A stretch of DNA of 64,000 nucleotides, taken from NCBI GenBank assembly GCA_009760855.2, contig WPIO01000066.1, positions 1,202,501 through 1,266,500 of the forward strand. The letters are read 5' to 3'. This DNA comes from Cristatella mucedo. Taxonomy: Eukaryota; Bryozoa; Phylactolaemata; Cristatellidae. Below the pieces are notes generated by a model. That model worked only from the letters and a program-made list of their open reading frames with translations. It was not told the DNA's origin and did not search any database. Shown here piece after piece: positions 13,268-24,384 of the stretch. Made by a program: the position numbers and the translations under genes. Each line of letters opens with the position of its first letter. Position 1 is the stretch's first letter.

Positions 13268-13659
13268 CTGAAAAGCACCAATTGTTAAACCTCGTGCACG
13301 ACAGCTACTGAATCTTCCGTAGTCTCTCATGCGGCAGGTGGTCAAAGCGAGCATATAGCAATAGCTAATGTAATAAGTCGTCAGTCAACAGCCATCTAGC
13401 TAGCATTCTGCAGTATGCTGACACCCTAAGCGGTCCATCGATACCGAATTAGGTGACGCAATTGGCAGCAGCGTTTCGCTTAACCTGAAGAGGGGGTCGA
13501 GAAAGTAATGGCGACAGCGGATTATTTTCGTTGTCGAGGAACTCCTTCGCCTCACGAAACGGTAAAGAGGCCTATGCAATATACACAGACCAATAAAAAA
13601 AGCGAGGGCCGCTGCAAAGTAGCAAATTGACGAAGTCTATTCTAGATCTTTTTAACTTG

Positions 13660-14200
13660 CAAAAAATGTAATGCAATGTATTGTAATGTATCTCCATCAG
13701 TAACTCCACAAAGTCATAAAGACCATGTGGGTGTTATGCAGGAGAGTTTTGTATAGAGCACTCACAGCCTAAGCGGCTTTCGGTACGCATTCGGTAGCCA
13801 ACAGACTTCGTCTCACGCAACAAAGAGAAAGTGGGAAGCATAGCAGAGTTAGGAGAGCAGTTGAGGTAGTGAGTAGCATAGAAGTAGCAGTTCAGGACCG
13901 CTGAATAAGATGTGCCATAGTCGGCAGTTGGAGAATAGATGTCGTTGCGTAAGAATTGTGGAAGCGAGTTCCACAGTCTAGGACCTGCAGAGCTAAAGCT
14001 TCTGTCGCCAACTGTCTTTAGGCCGAGGAATGGGACAGCTAATTTATTGTCCACACAGGACCTGAGGGCGCGAACAGGCTGAAACTGATGCAGCAGTTCA
14101 GCTAGGTACGAAGGAGCCAAGCCGTGGCGGGCCTTGTGGGTCAGCATAAGAACTCAGTATTAGGCCAATTTTAAACTTCACTGGCTAACTTCAGAAGCGG
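13660..14200 (-). mobile_element. LINE family 2 3' fragment
   Basis: The minus frame at 13734-14147 begins KARHGLAPSYLAELL and contains GDRSFSSAGPRLWNSLP, the C-terminal signature of L2/Rex-type LINEs, but it differs clearly from family 1. The 3' end has GGAGATACATTACAATACAT-type short repeats in place of the family 1 hairpin. Confidence 0.87.
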
Positions 14201-14314
14201 CATTTTAGTAACAGATGTGAGTCTAGAAATTTTTTAGAATTATCTAAACTTTAAAATGAATGCATTTAGTGCAACTCTATAAGAATTATTGCAACCTAAA
14301 CATTGCGCCTTAAA

Positions 14315-14480
14315 GATTAAAAGCTCAAATTATATCCTCTGATTAAGACTGTACTGGCTATGCCATGGTAACTGATCCTCAGTGTGTCCCAGAAACATCT
14401 TATATTAGAGCAATTAATGGTTTGCAATACGTGAAAAGTCATCCCAGAGCGCTGAAGAACGTGAGTTTTGGTTTCGAAAT
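14315..14480 (+). repeat. Unclassified dispersed repeat X, copy 2
   Basis: Same order of blocks as copy 1, in the same orientation. It lies next to a LINE family 2 fragment ending near 14200, so it might be an untranscribed part of a longer composite. Confidence 0.7.
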
Positions 14481-15205
14481 ATTTTGTAAGCAATCACAAA
14501 GCCTTCCCTTCATCAGCAGCATAATTGCCGAAAACGTTAGCAGAATTACCTTAAATAACTTTGAATTAAGATGAGTCCCAATGCACCACGGTTTTCTGAT
14601 ACGATTTACGTTTTTGAAAACAAGAAAAACAACCTGATGTAAGCTATGTTTTCCACTTTTAACTATTTTGCTTATGCTACTCATTCCTAAGAGACATTTG
14701 CTGCATAATTGTAGAATGTATACTTGTGCTCGTGGCGAGCATCGTCCATAACCGGACGACCAAGGCCTGCATCAAGCTTATTAAGTTCGTATCTATCCTT
14801 CTGTTTGCAATTACCTAATCGCAATTTTAATAACCGTTGCTACCCTGAAAATCAATTCATCGTGGGAAATATATTGAAATTGTTGAGGTAATTCCCATTA
14901 TCCTAATTTTCGAAGGATCAAACAGCTAAAGCATAAATTTACAGAAATGTCCTAATATCACCTACAGAAATGTCAACATTTTCTTTCGCCGCCAACTTAA
15001 TGGCATGCAATTGATATTTTAGAATTATAAATAAAAAATATAGATCTCAAGTTAGACAAGGCATTTTTAATACTAAAACTCAAGCTACCAAATATCCTGA
15101 GCTCTGTAGGCACTGTTCCAGATGGTGAGCCATACTCCTAGAAGTGAAAGTACTTAATGTACTGCTCTCTCGTGAATATCTAGGTTCATGTAAACATACT
15201 TTACT

Positions 15206-16287
15206 TTGACCTTTGCTTTGATCCCTCCCAGCCTTCGAGCACCTCAAATTCTCTCAACTCACTTGCTGCATGCATTGATGACATCCGATCATGGATGGCA
15301 GCAAATTTTCTAAAACTAAACGATGATAAAACTAACTTACTAGTTATGGGCAAACCTAGTGTTATTCAGAAATTGGAAAGGCTGACTCTCAAAATTGGCT
15401 CTGCCAGCATATCTCCACTTGCATCAGCTCGAAATCTAGGTGTCATATTCCAAAGCGACCTCTCGTTAGACGACCACATCAGCTCCACAGTCAAATCAGC
15501 CTATTTTCAGCTTCATAACATTGCTAAAATTAGGGCTTGTTTAGATAACGATACCACGTCCAAGTTGGTCCATGCATTCGTGACATCTCGTCTCGACTTC
15601 TGCAACTCACTGCTTACTGGCCTACCAGCATGTGCGATCAGGCGATTGCAGCTGGTGCAAAACTCTGCAGCTAGGCTTGTCTGTCGTGAGCGTCGCAGTT
15701 GCCACATTACTCCACTTCTCGCCGACCTGCACTGGTTGCCAGTCAAGCAACGGATTCACTTCAAGGTTTTGTCGCTCACTCTTAGGTCTCTTCATTCTAT
15801 GGCTCCAGCTTATCTTTCAGATATACTACCCCATCAGGCAAAGCATCGTACCACTCGCTTTTCGGAATCCAACAGTCTAGAAATACCTCGTACAAACCTT
15901 AAATCCTTTGGAGACCGTGCATTTAGCTCGTATGCTCCCACAGCCTGGAACTCCCTCCCGACCTTCATCAGAACATCCCCTGACCTGACCACATTTAAAA
16001 GAAACTTAAAAACATACCTATTTAGGACAGCATTTAGTGGGTCCTTGTGATTCGTCCTCGATGTGCTTATGCATGCTGACACTGTTCATGCTGCCACTAA
16101 CCACATTTGCATGCTGACCCAGTGCATGTAACCCCTAACCATGTTATTCATTTTGTTTGTTTTTCAAGCATGATTTTACTTACTATTCTATTGCGTATCA
16201 CTTTGCAGCAAATGTAAAGCGCCTAGAAAGAGATTAAGTTCTCTGAGGGCGCTTTATCAAGTGCAATATTATTATTATTATTATTAC
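15206..16287 (+). mobile_element. LINE family 1, young 5'-truncated copy
   Basis: This copy is nearly identical base for base to 29163-30232 of the long element, with only scattered substitutions. It carries an open frame (15295-16050) for the RT C-terminal region, the intact hairpin near 16217-16253 and an (ATT)n tail ending near 16287. It is antisense in gene A's D1-Ig1 intron. The similarity points to recent activity of the subfamily. Confidence 0.92.
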
Positions 16288-16508
16288 TTGCTCTTTCAAT
16301 GAGATATATTTAAAATAAAATGTACAAGATCTACTTTATTGAAGGACTAATTTTAGTAAATTTAGTATTATCTAATGCAAAATGAAAAATGATTTGTATA
16401 TGTTGTACGTAATCTAGTTATTTAATCCATTTAATACAACGTCAAGCAGAGAAAGCACGATAGCGAGACTGTTTTTCCATAATCAGAGTGCTTATTTATA
16501 AAACTTAC

Positions 16509-16922
16509 GGCGAACTACGACCACAGTAATAGTAGCACGAACGATTATCTTTTCTTGGTTTTTTTTCTCGACGTCTGTAAAGTATTGGTACGTAAAACCA
16601 ACGCAATACCGATCTTGCAGCAGCAGAGTAAGTCTCTGGGTCTGAAAAGTTATATCCAAATTAAAGCTGCCGTCAACGTTTGGGTTGCATTTCGGTTTCA
16701 ATTCATAAATCCATCTTTCCGATACTGGGTGCTCCCGAATCTTGCAAATTGGATCCAGCTCGAGAGTAACGGTTTGCAGCATGCTATCTGACCCGCACAC
16801 CTTCCTGCTGATGAAGAGGTCAACAGGTAGGTCTAGCTCTTTACCAAGTAGTCTGACGATACCCGTATTGCCTGACATTGTGTATATTTCGCCTTCAGGT
16901 ACAGTTATTGTGTAAGGGAAAT
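16509..16922 (-). CDS. Gene A exon 3: extracellular domain D1 (four-cysteine module)
   Basis: The exon has 414 bases (138 codons), acceptor ATTTTCAG|AT and donor GCC|GTAAGTTT, phase 1 at both ends. The domain begins FPYTITVPEGEIY. It has four cysteines shared with gene B's D1 (in KVCGSD, PICKI, KPKCNP and DRYCVGF), a conserved W-x-Y/H-E-L/I strand and an aromatic stretch ending in a hydrophobic strand TVVVV. The spacing suggests a beta-sandwich, but it lacks the ordinary Ig C-x-x-W core and no family is recognised. The open frame also extends upstream of the acceptor to an ATG at 17079 with a signal-like sequence, which could be an alternative start or chance. Splicing to Ig1 forms Pro in both paralogues (xPPQDAAP). 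Confidence 0.88.
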
Positions 16923-19111
16923 CTGAAAATGTCAGCAACATTTTAGAGAGTTGGTTGTAAGAGCATCTGTATATAAGACAACCGTGTGCCCGTAGGATGA
17001 CCTGGTTTATGCCAAACAAATCGCAAGTGGTTTCACTTTTGATTATTATTAATAGGAAAGTAAGCGCCAGCACAAACATTCCAGAGATTTTTAAAAACTT
17101 TGAAATTTCTTTGACCACGTGCTTTTAGGTAAAGAGAGGGGTAATACTTTGAAATTTCTGTTATAAGGCGGCCTTTGATAAATATGTTGACAATGAGGCC
17201 TCCAGCTATTTATGTAAAACGGATAGGTTTGAATATTTATTTTAACACACTTGGAATAAGTTTCACTCTCCTATCTCTAATTGTAATAATTAGCTAACTA
17301 AAATTCCAGTATTTTACTATGATTCATACAATATCGCAGTAATTACAAATCAGTACGCAGCAGCATAAGAGGACCGATTGTTTTCCCTGCATTTAAATTG
17401 TCTCGCTTGTTAATTGGCTAGAGATGAAGCACTGGTGGCGTGTAAAAGCCGAACAGGAGAAACTTGAAAAATCAGGCAAATACTGCAAAGAACATTTCGG
17501 TGGTTGCCTGCTTTGAAATATTACTTCCCTGGTTGACGCAGCTTCAGGCCTGAATGTAAGCAAGTGCATAAAATACGTGCTTACTAATCGTGCAGCTATG
17601 TAGGCTGTCCTCAAGCATCACTTGTTTCGGTTGACGCTTAAAATAAATAAAGCTGTGAGGAAACGTTATGAAACAGGGAATTGAATGCCTGATTATGTTT
17701 CCTTTATCAATTGAGACCGTGACACAAAGAGCTATAAACTAGTAATGGAACATCTTAAAAAATGAGAAAAGTAAGATCAATGATGACCTGCTAAAACACA
17801 TTAGCTTGTTCTCAGCTATTCGTAGGTAATGGGTGCTACTTCAACAATTCATTTGTACCTAACTCTCTGCTACCTGTATTCTTTCAGAACCGGCTACGTG
17901 AGCCGTGAAGTGCAAATATCTTACCTTTGGGCAAGTGCTTACTAGCACCGTCCATCTGGATGGCAAACAAATGGCGAGCAACAGCTTCTGCCCACAGGGA
18001 AGGCTAATGCACCACCCCATCATCGTCCGATCTGACACATCCCAGTTTTTGGGGAGTTTGCAGGGCAATAATTATGATGATTCAGATGGTTGTAATAACC
18101 ATTTAAGTAACAAAAACACGTCGGTTATGTAGCAAATTAATGGAACTTTAGCTATCCTCAGGCACTTTGCTACTCGCTGCAAAATAATGAGCAAACAAAT
18201 TTTGATGGAGAATCACGTCCAATTGAGCTAACTGCCATCTGTAGAACACAATATTTTCTGATGTCGGAGCTAAAACTTCCGCCCTAATAAAATGTCCTCC
18301 TTAGCCAGCATAGCTTTCTGCGTCCTCTTTTCAGCTTCAGTTAAATCTTGCACTGACCATATGCTCACTAAAATTAAGGCTCTCAAAGTATGGTTCTAAA
18401 CAAATTCTTCAGGTTAGCACTTTCGTTATGCAGGCTTCAATGACTTACATACTTTACGTTACGCCCTTCAAATTAAATTTTAAAGTAATCTATAATAACT
18501 GAGACTTATTCAAGTAACTGCACTGCTCTACTAAGCAAGATTTCCAATAAATTCGTGAAGTCCTGCGTCGATAGGAATGGATATAAACGTGAGAAAAGAC
18601 TCATAGTCACTCTCTCTGAGCGAACCCCTTTGTTTGTCATTACTTCAAGGATAGGAACAAGGAAGAGTTGCGACATTATTGATTGATGCACGACTTTAAT
18701 CTCAAAGAGAGACTGGCGTCCAAATGTTTAGTTAATGTCGTTACAACATTTAACTGAATGTTAGTGGTTGCCTTACTATCAATAATAATTCATGGATGTG
18801 TCTTTATATGCTATTTTAAGACTATAATTGGTAGATAAACCTAGCTCTTTTCTTTAGTAAATCATTATTTGTTGGGTTCTCATTCGATTTCATGTAGCTT
18901 ATAGGAAAATAATTCTGCACAATATAAAATTACTCAAATTTACAGGCCGGGTACACGAACCCTGTCTTTGAAGCATATTTTGCCTGAGGATTGTTCATTT
19001 TGGAATAAACTAATGAGTGTTTGATAAAGTCATATCATTAAATGCTTGTCCTCGTGAATGTGGGTATGGGTGTTCGTGTGTACCTGCCAGCTTGGGTGCA
19101 TGTTTGCTTGT

Positions 19112-19112
19112 A

Positions 19113-19174
<62 letters not shown>

Positions 19175-19210
19175 TGCTTGTGTGTGTGTTTGTGAGTGTG
19201 TGTGTTTGTA

Positions 19211-19269
<59 letters not shown>
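19112..19269. repeat. (GT)n microsatellite, interrupted
   Basis: Two long GT runs separated by TTGCTTG and TTTGTATT variants in the D0-D1 intron. Confidence 0.97.
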
Positions 19270-19272
<3 letters not shown>

Positions 19273-19631
19273 CTAGCCGAACGGTTAATGTCACTGAAAC
19301 GGTTATGTTCTTTGAGATGACACCCCTTCTGAAAGTCTTGCCTGGTCTTAGCTACATGCTTAATACATTTTTAAAGCTCAGGATATAAATCATTTTGATT
19401 TTATTTTCAATATCTCTGAATTAAGTTGACAGTGACATTCCAATGTATGCTGAGACTAAAATTGACTTTTGAAGTCATATGCAGCTTTATGTAACCGATT
19501 CTTTAGTAAATATGACGGCCTTCGGAGAATTATTTAATCGGTCGAATAAACACATCAGATATTATTATGGTATAAATGTGCCTCTATCAGTATAAATAAG
19601 CCTATGAGAATATTTAATAACAATAATTTTC

Positions 19632-19692
19632 ATGTAGTGCCCTCAGAGAACTCAACCGCTTTCTGGCACTATACCTTTCCAGAAAATAAAGC
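19632..19692 (-). mobile_element. LINE/SINE hairpin tail fragment
   Basis: This is an isolated reverse copy of the hairpin (TGCCCTCAGAGAACTCAACC) without recognisable body. Confidence 0.6.
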
Positions 19693-20699
19693 CTGATCTA
19701 ACGGCTGGTGGTAGATTTTTTTGGTTGTTTCAACGAATAGTTATTGCAATGCAATGAGATCAACATGATGGAGAATTGAGATTTAGCAATACCTTAGCTA
19801 CCTAATAATTTGAAAAAGTCATCTATTTAATTTAGTTTTTCAGGGGAAAAAATTATTTCTTACCCGCAGCAGCATTTGCAATTCCAGTAAGCGTCGCCCC
19901 TGGTTGCCCTAAAATAAAATTGAAATGCAGAGGAAAATCATACGATGTAAGCAGTAAGCTTAAATTGTTATTTTTCCTGTTAGCTTTGCTTGACTCAGGA
20001 ATGACAATGCTATGACTGCAGATCTCTGCTTAATAAGCTATTATTGAAAAGATGAGTGCTATACGTTAACATAGATAAACATTGTGGGTTTACTTTCAGG
20101 AGAGAAAATGTTAACTAAGAAGAAAAACCGAGGCTCTTTCTATTTTACCTTATGGTGCTTTACTATCCGAGCCAAGCCAAAAATATTCAGAAAAACATTA
20201 TAATTAGAAAGATCAAACAATTAGGATTTGAACAACACAAGTGTGTTATCGCAGAAACCTATAGTTCCGTCTCAATCTTTCAAGTCGAATATCACGACAT
20301 TCGCAATTGCTAACCATCTTAATTTAATTACCATTACTTATTAACCAGCTAAATTATCACAGAGTACTTTATGGCATAGCCATAACAGGACAAGGACAAT
20401 AAGCACTTCAATGTCTCATGTCTTTAACGTCTGTATGAAGGAGATTATGAACTGACGTATTGTTATGCACTTATGGTCATTATATAGGCCATTGTTCTGA
20501 CCACAGTTAATCTCTGCTTGTAACGGTTGGCCGGTCAGTGAATCACTGAAGGGAAGCTGCTGGAAGACTTTTCGCTAGTCGCCTGGAAGTCACCAGGAGC
20601 ATCGGCCGTAATAGGCAGGCTAGAATTGTTTTTTGTGGTACCTTGCTTTTTTTCTTTGCTTGTGGTTTATCGAGCTCTGTTTTGTTACCGTTATCGAGG

Positions 20700-20930
20700 T
20701 TCAGGTCCGGTCACATTGCATGCCCGGTGGAGCTACCAAAAATAGCGAGTGTCCATGACAGTCAATATTTAGGGCGCTCATTCTTGACGAGCAAGATCCT
20801 GGATTGAAATCCTGCAGTGGGCGACTCTGTATTGCCAAATGCAAATAGTGGTGAAGGTGATAAGGCTCTTCTGCTACTACTCCATCGAGGCTGATATATA
20901 GCCCTTATTTTCTTGAAGGTATTCTGGTTA
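20700..20930 (+). mobile_element. SINE family 2, left arm of inverted pair
   Basis: A tRNA-like B box (GGATTGAAATCC) is followed by TGCAGTGGGCGACTCTGTAT, the reverse complement of the conserved block in the other two copies. Limits are approximate. Confidence 0.6.
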
Positions 20931-20959
20931 ACAAAATTAAAATTAAATACTAGCTGATT

Positions 20960-21115
20960 TAACAGCTCTTTTATATAGCGCCAGAAGAGTCTTTATGGTT
21001 ATAACCACCGCTTGCAGTGGCAATAAAGGATCGCCCACCACAGGATTCAAACCCATGAAATCGGGACCGAGTTCATGAAAAGCCATCGCCTTACTTAGTG
21101 AGCCATCGCGGCTCT
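20960..21115 (-). mobile_element. SINE family 2, right arm of inverted pair
   Basis: The reverse copy has GATCGCCCACCACAGGATTC and AAACCC (reversed B box) and ends near AGTGAGCCATCGCGGCTC. Confidence 0.65.
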
Positions 21116-22869
21116 AATAACAAGTTTAGCTATGGTAACCCAACCAAACCTTTAAGGGTGCAAATAGGCCGGTTGATAATGGTACAACTTAGATCGTAGT
21201 CTTGGTGTGTAGGAGTGAGCGTTTTTTTATTTGTACTCAATGAACCATATTACTTCAAGAATTTTGCTTAATATGACGCCTGGATTACCAAGTGCTCTTA
21301 GTCTGACTTGGCCTGAATTTGTAATTTCAATTTTCAGCCGTTTCCGCATTATGACTAGCATATATCAAAACAAGATTTATAAAATCAGTGAGTGAAATTG
21401 TTTAGTAAAAATTGATATAAGTCGTGAGACTAGAAAGTCACAACAATAATTATTGGCTAAGATTGCTAGCTCACAGGATTATAGCTTAGCGATGGAAAAT
21501 AACAATGTTAACATAATTCTGTGGCTGCAAGCTCTATGCAATTTTAACATAATGCAATCTTGCGCATTCAATTATTCATATTTTTAAATATGCTCCTGAC
21601 ATGTGAAACCAACAAACCTCAATTGTCCTGGTTTCCATGCTCAGCTATAAAATATTCCTCGTCAGTACTCGTGCCAACCAAAAAGGAGAAATGAGCCAAA
21701 AATGATTGTTTACAGTAGAAATTCAAAATTAAAGACTACATTTGACGTAACGTGTTTTTCTAATAAGAAAGAACACTCCCCCAATATAGAACGACCTGTA
21801 TAAGATCGTCCGTATATTATTTAACTGCTAGAGTTTTGATTTGCTCAACCAAACGCTTGGAGCATTGCCTTTGCATTGCCAATATATTGCTTCAGTAATC
21901 CGAAGTCAAGCCCATTAGTTGAACATAAAATTTAATGAGAGTCAGTATTAATAAAACTATAAGTTTTTCATACTATAAGAAAATATTGAAAGAGTTTATC
22001 AGATAATGTGAGGTGAGCATGACTTGATTAGTTATTAACTTTAAGTTTAACGTCCCTACACGGATGCCATTAAAATGTATATAATAGGCTCGTTAGGCAA
22101 TGCTACTGAAAGTCCACTCACAATTTATATATGCATATATAAATTGTTATACCTGATTATGGGATGATGATGATGTGCAATAAACTATTAATACATGTGA
22201 TCTTAATGAGCCATGCTTAACAAAAATTATAATGAGCATTTACATTATTAATCATTAAATTCTCAACTCTGTGGCATTACAGCTGCATGCAAATGAAATT
22301 ATAGCTTAGCAAATTCAGGGCACCATGCTGGATGAGTACTAAACAGCTGGACGTAAATTTGGTTATGCTAGAAGTCTAAGAAAACCAGCAAAATGCACCC
22401 AGGGCAAACAGTTGGTTTAACTTTGGCATAAAAAATGGTGACCAGAAAAATCCTCTGGCGTAGAAATAAGCAAAACGAACAGCAGTTACATAAACTTGGC
22501 CCGCCAGATCTGTCTTCCCACAGACTTTAGCATCACAAGTTCCCTTAAAAGCAATTAGGTTGATTAAACTATGCTTCTAGGTTTTTGATATAAACTAGCT
22601 GAATTCATTGTAACCTATCAATTTTCACGCGTCTCGTCGATTGCCGAGACATGATTATGCCTGGAAATGTGAAATGCTAGAGATAATTGGAGGTTTATAG
22701 AGGGTGAATCCGTAGCACGGTGTGAGTGTGCTCAGAGAAAATGACGCCGGACCGGAGACATGCAAATCAATTTGTGGATTTTTAGGGAGCCGGTGAAGGC
22801 CATTCAAAAGTGGCCCAACGAGGTAGCTGCATAAAGGATGAACGGGTTGCATTAAGTGTTAGTACTTGC

Positions 22870-23268
22870 TCTCAAGAATTTCAACCGTCAACTGATCTCC
22901 TTCCTCAATCGGCCTCCCCTCTTCCTTATCGTTGTAGCTCATGTCTACCGAGTAAGTTCCTCCGAAGCTGGGCACGACGTTCCTCGTAATCGCCACTATG
23001 GATATGTCGAAACGCGAAAGTCGCTTCGGCGTGCAGACGACACGCAGGCGTATGAACCAAGCCTGTGCGTTAAATATCTCTCGGCAGTTGCACGGCGTTG
23101 CTGTCTCAATGTCGCACGCGTACATCTGCTTTTTTGTACCGGCCTCCCATTTGTCGATTTTGAAGCGCAGCGGAATGAGCATTCCTCGTGCTTGCGTTCG
23201 AATTACGCCTCTTTTTCCGGCCTGCAGTTTTACGTTCTGGCCAACTACGGCTTTGGTAGGCCCGCTAC
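22870..23268 (-). CDS. Gene A exon 2: N-terminal domain D0 (four-cysteine, Ig-like fold possible)
   Basis: The exon has 399 bases (133 codons), acceptor TTTTGCAG|GT at 23268 and phase 1 at both ends. It is more GC-rich than its flanks. The peptide has four cysteines (CDIETATPCNC, then RVVC), a Trp in AWFIRL and a final strand-like QLTVEI. Read beside D1 it aligns along its length: a GxIR segment, a Pro-hydrophobic strand, a Cys cluster, W-x-x-x-L-x-x-x-C, FDI-type strand and a terminal V-strand, so it looks like a diverged D1 copy. The 3' boundary is GAGA|GCAAGT, a GC-AG type donor; without splicing the frame stops three codons later. Splicing to D1 makes Asn and reads EILENFPYT. I do not recognise a named family. 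Extracellular location is inferred from the preceding signal peptide. Confidence 0.8.
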
Positions 23269-24384
23269 CTGCAAAAGCGAAACGCAGGAGCTGACGATGT
23301 AAATGTCACTCGAACAATAAGCCAGCCAACGGCATTCAGCTAGAGTCAGCCAGGTCAGAACCACTTACGCTCGGCTGCAATTTTGCAAAGCTTGCCTGCT
23401 GTCTATACTAAATGTTGTAGCAATTGCATGACTAACATAGTTCACGCAGGTATATTCTTGCCAAAAACAAAATTAGCTTCGATAAGGTAGCAGAAGCAGG
23501 GCACGTGTATATGTAATAGTAACACTGCATTTATATTAGTTAAAAAGAGTGCTGAGCAATTTCTTTGGCAGCGCCTGAATCTTAGCCGAGTCACAATGTT
23601 CTTCCTTGAGCGACCTGCGGTTAGAACTTAATAAAGTCAGTCGCTGCATGCATTGCAGCCTATACGATTTGGTGCTGAAAGTCTTACACGAAAGTCGAAA
23701 GCAAAGCTTGCTGACGTAAATTTAGTATTCGGATCAGTACCACAACTTTCACTATCGCACACATGCTCCCCAGGCAGTGGGTTACTTTGGTTTTTATCTC
23801 TAGCTCTTAATTCTTGTCGTTATCTCACGCTAGCCTACCTATGCTATGTATTACATGATTTCTTTCCTTAACTTTAATCTATTTGCATTCTGATTGATTC
23901 GTTTAGCAGGGCCTCTTATATGACACTAACCACATCAATGCCATGCATTATGTTGATATGGAGCCAACGATGATAGACACCCCACTGTAAGAATTCTCTT
24001 GATTTAATTCTTCAAAACTGGAAAATAAATTAAAAACCAGACGACTATGAATGAACTTGCCAGATCTAAGTTGTCACCAATTCTTGTACTATGTATATTA
24101 TGCCTTAAAACACCTGCTTCCTACACTGCATTAGTAATTTCATTAGGAATAGACTTACTTTAGTTCGAGAATATCAACGCGTTTAACTATTATCGTGAGG
24201 GATATCGTTAAAATTGCAAGACTCTTTAAGCAAAAGTGACTCACGCCCTGGCAGCCAGATGAGCTGGTCCACATCAAGCACAGCATTGAACGCATCTGCA
24301 CTTCCTGCCGATGGCACTTTACAGTGCCGTGCAGGAAACCAAAAATTAGATTCCCTTCTTGATCTGCTTTAATACGGGAACACA

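Larger units (their letters stand above)
13268..16508. other. Gene A D1-Ig1 intron
   Basis: Holds a LINE 2 fragment, repeat X copy 2 and the young LINE 1 copy. The stretch 14480-15205 has nothing recognised. Confidence 0.7.
16923..22869. other. Gene A D0-D1 intron
   Basis: Holds a (GT)n tract, a LINE tail scrap and the inverted SINE 2 pair. A signal-like frame lies directly before D1 (see findings). About 17200-19000 and 21120-22860 show nothing recognised. Confidence 0.65.

Noticed and set aside
19010-19388. Cys/Val and Thr/His repeat proteins (also at 11246, 46019, 47169, 48154, 53126)
   Set aside because: Translations of GT, CA and TA microsatellites, not genes.
22856-23302. Plus-strand frame of 148 codons
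   Set aside because: Shadow of the D0 exon on the opposite strand; no splice or domain support.
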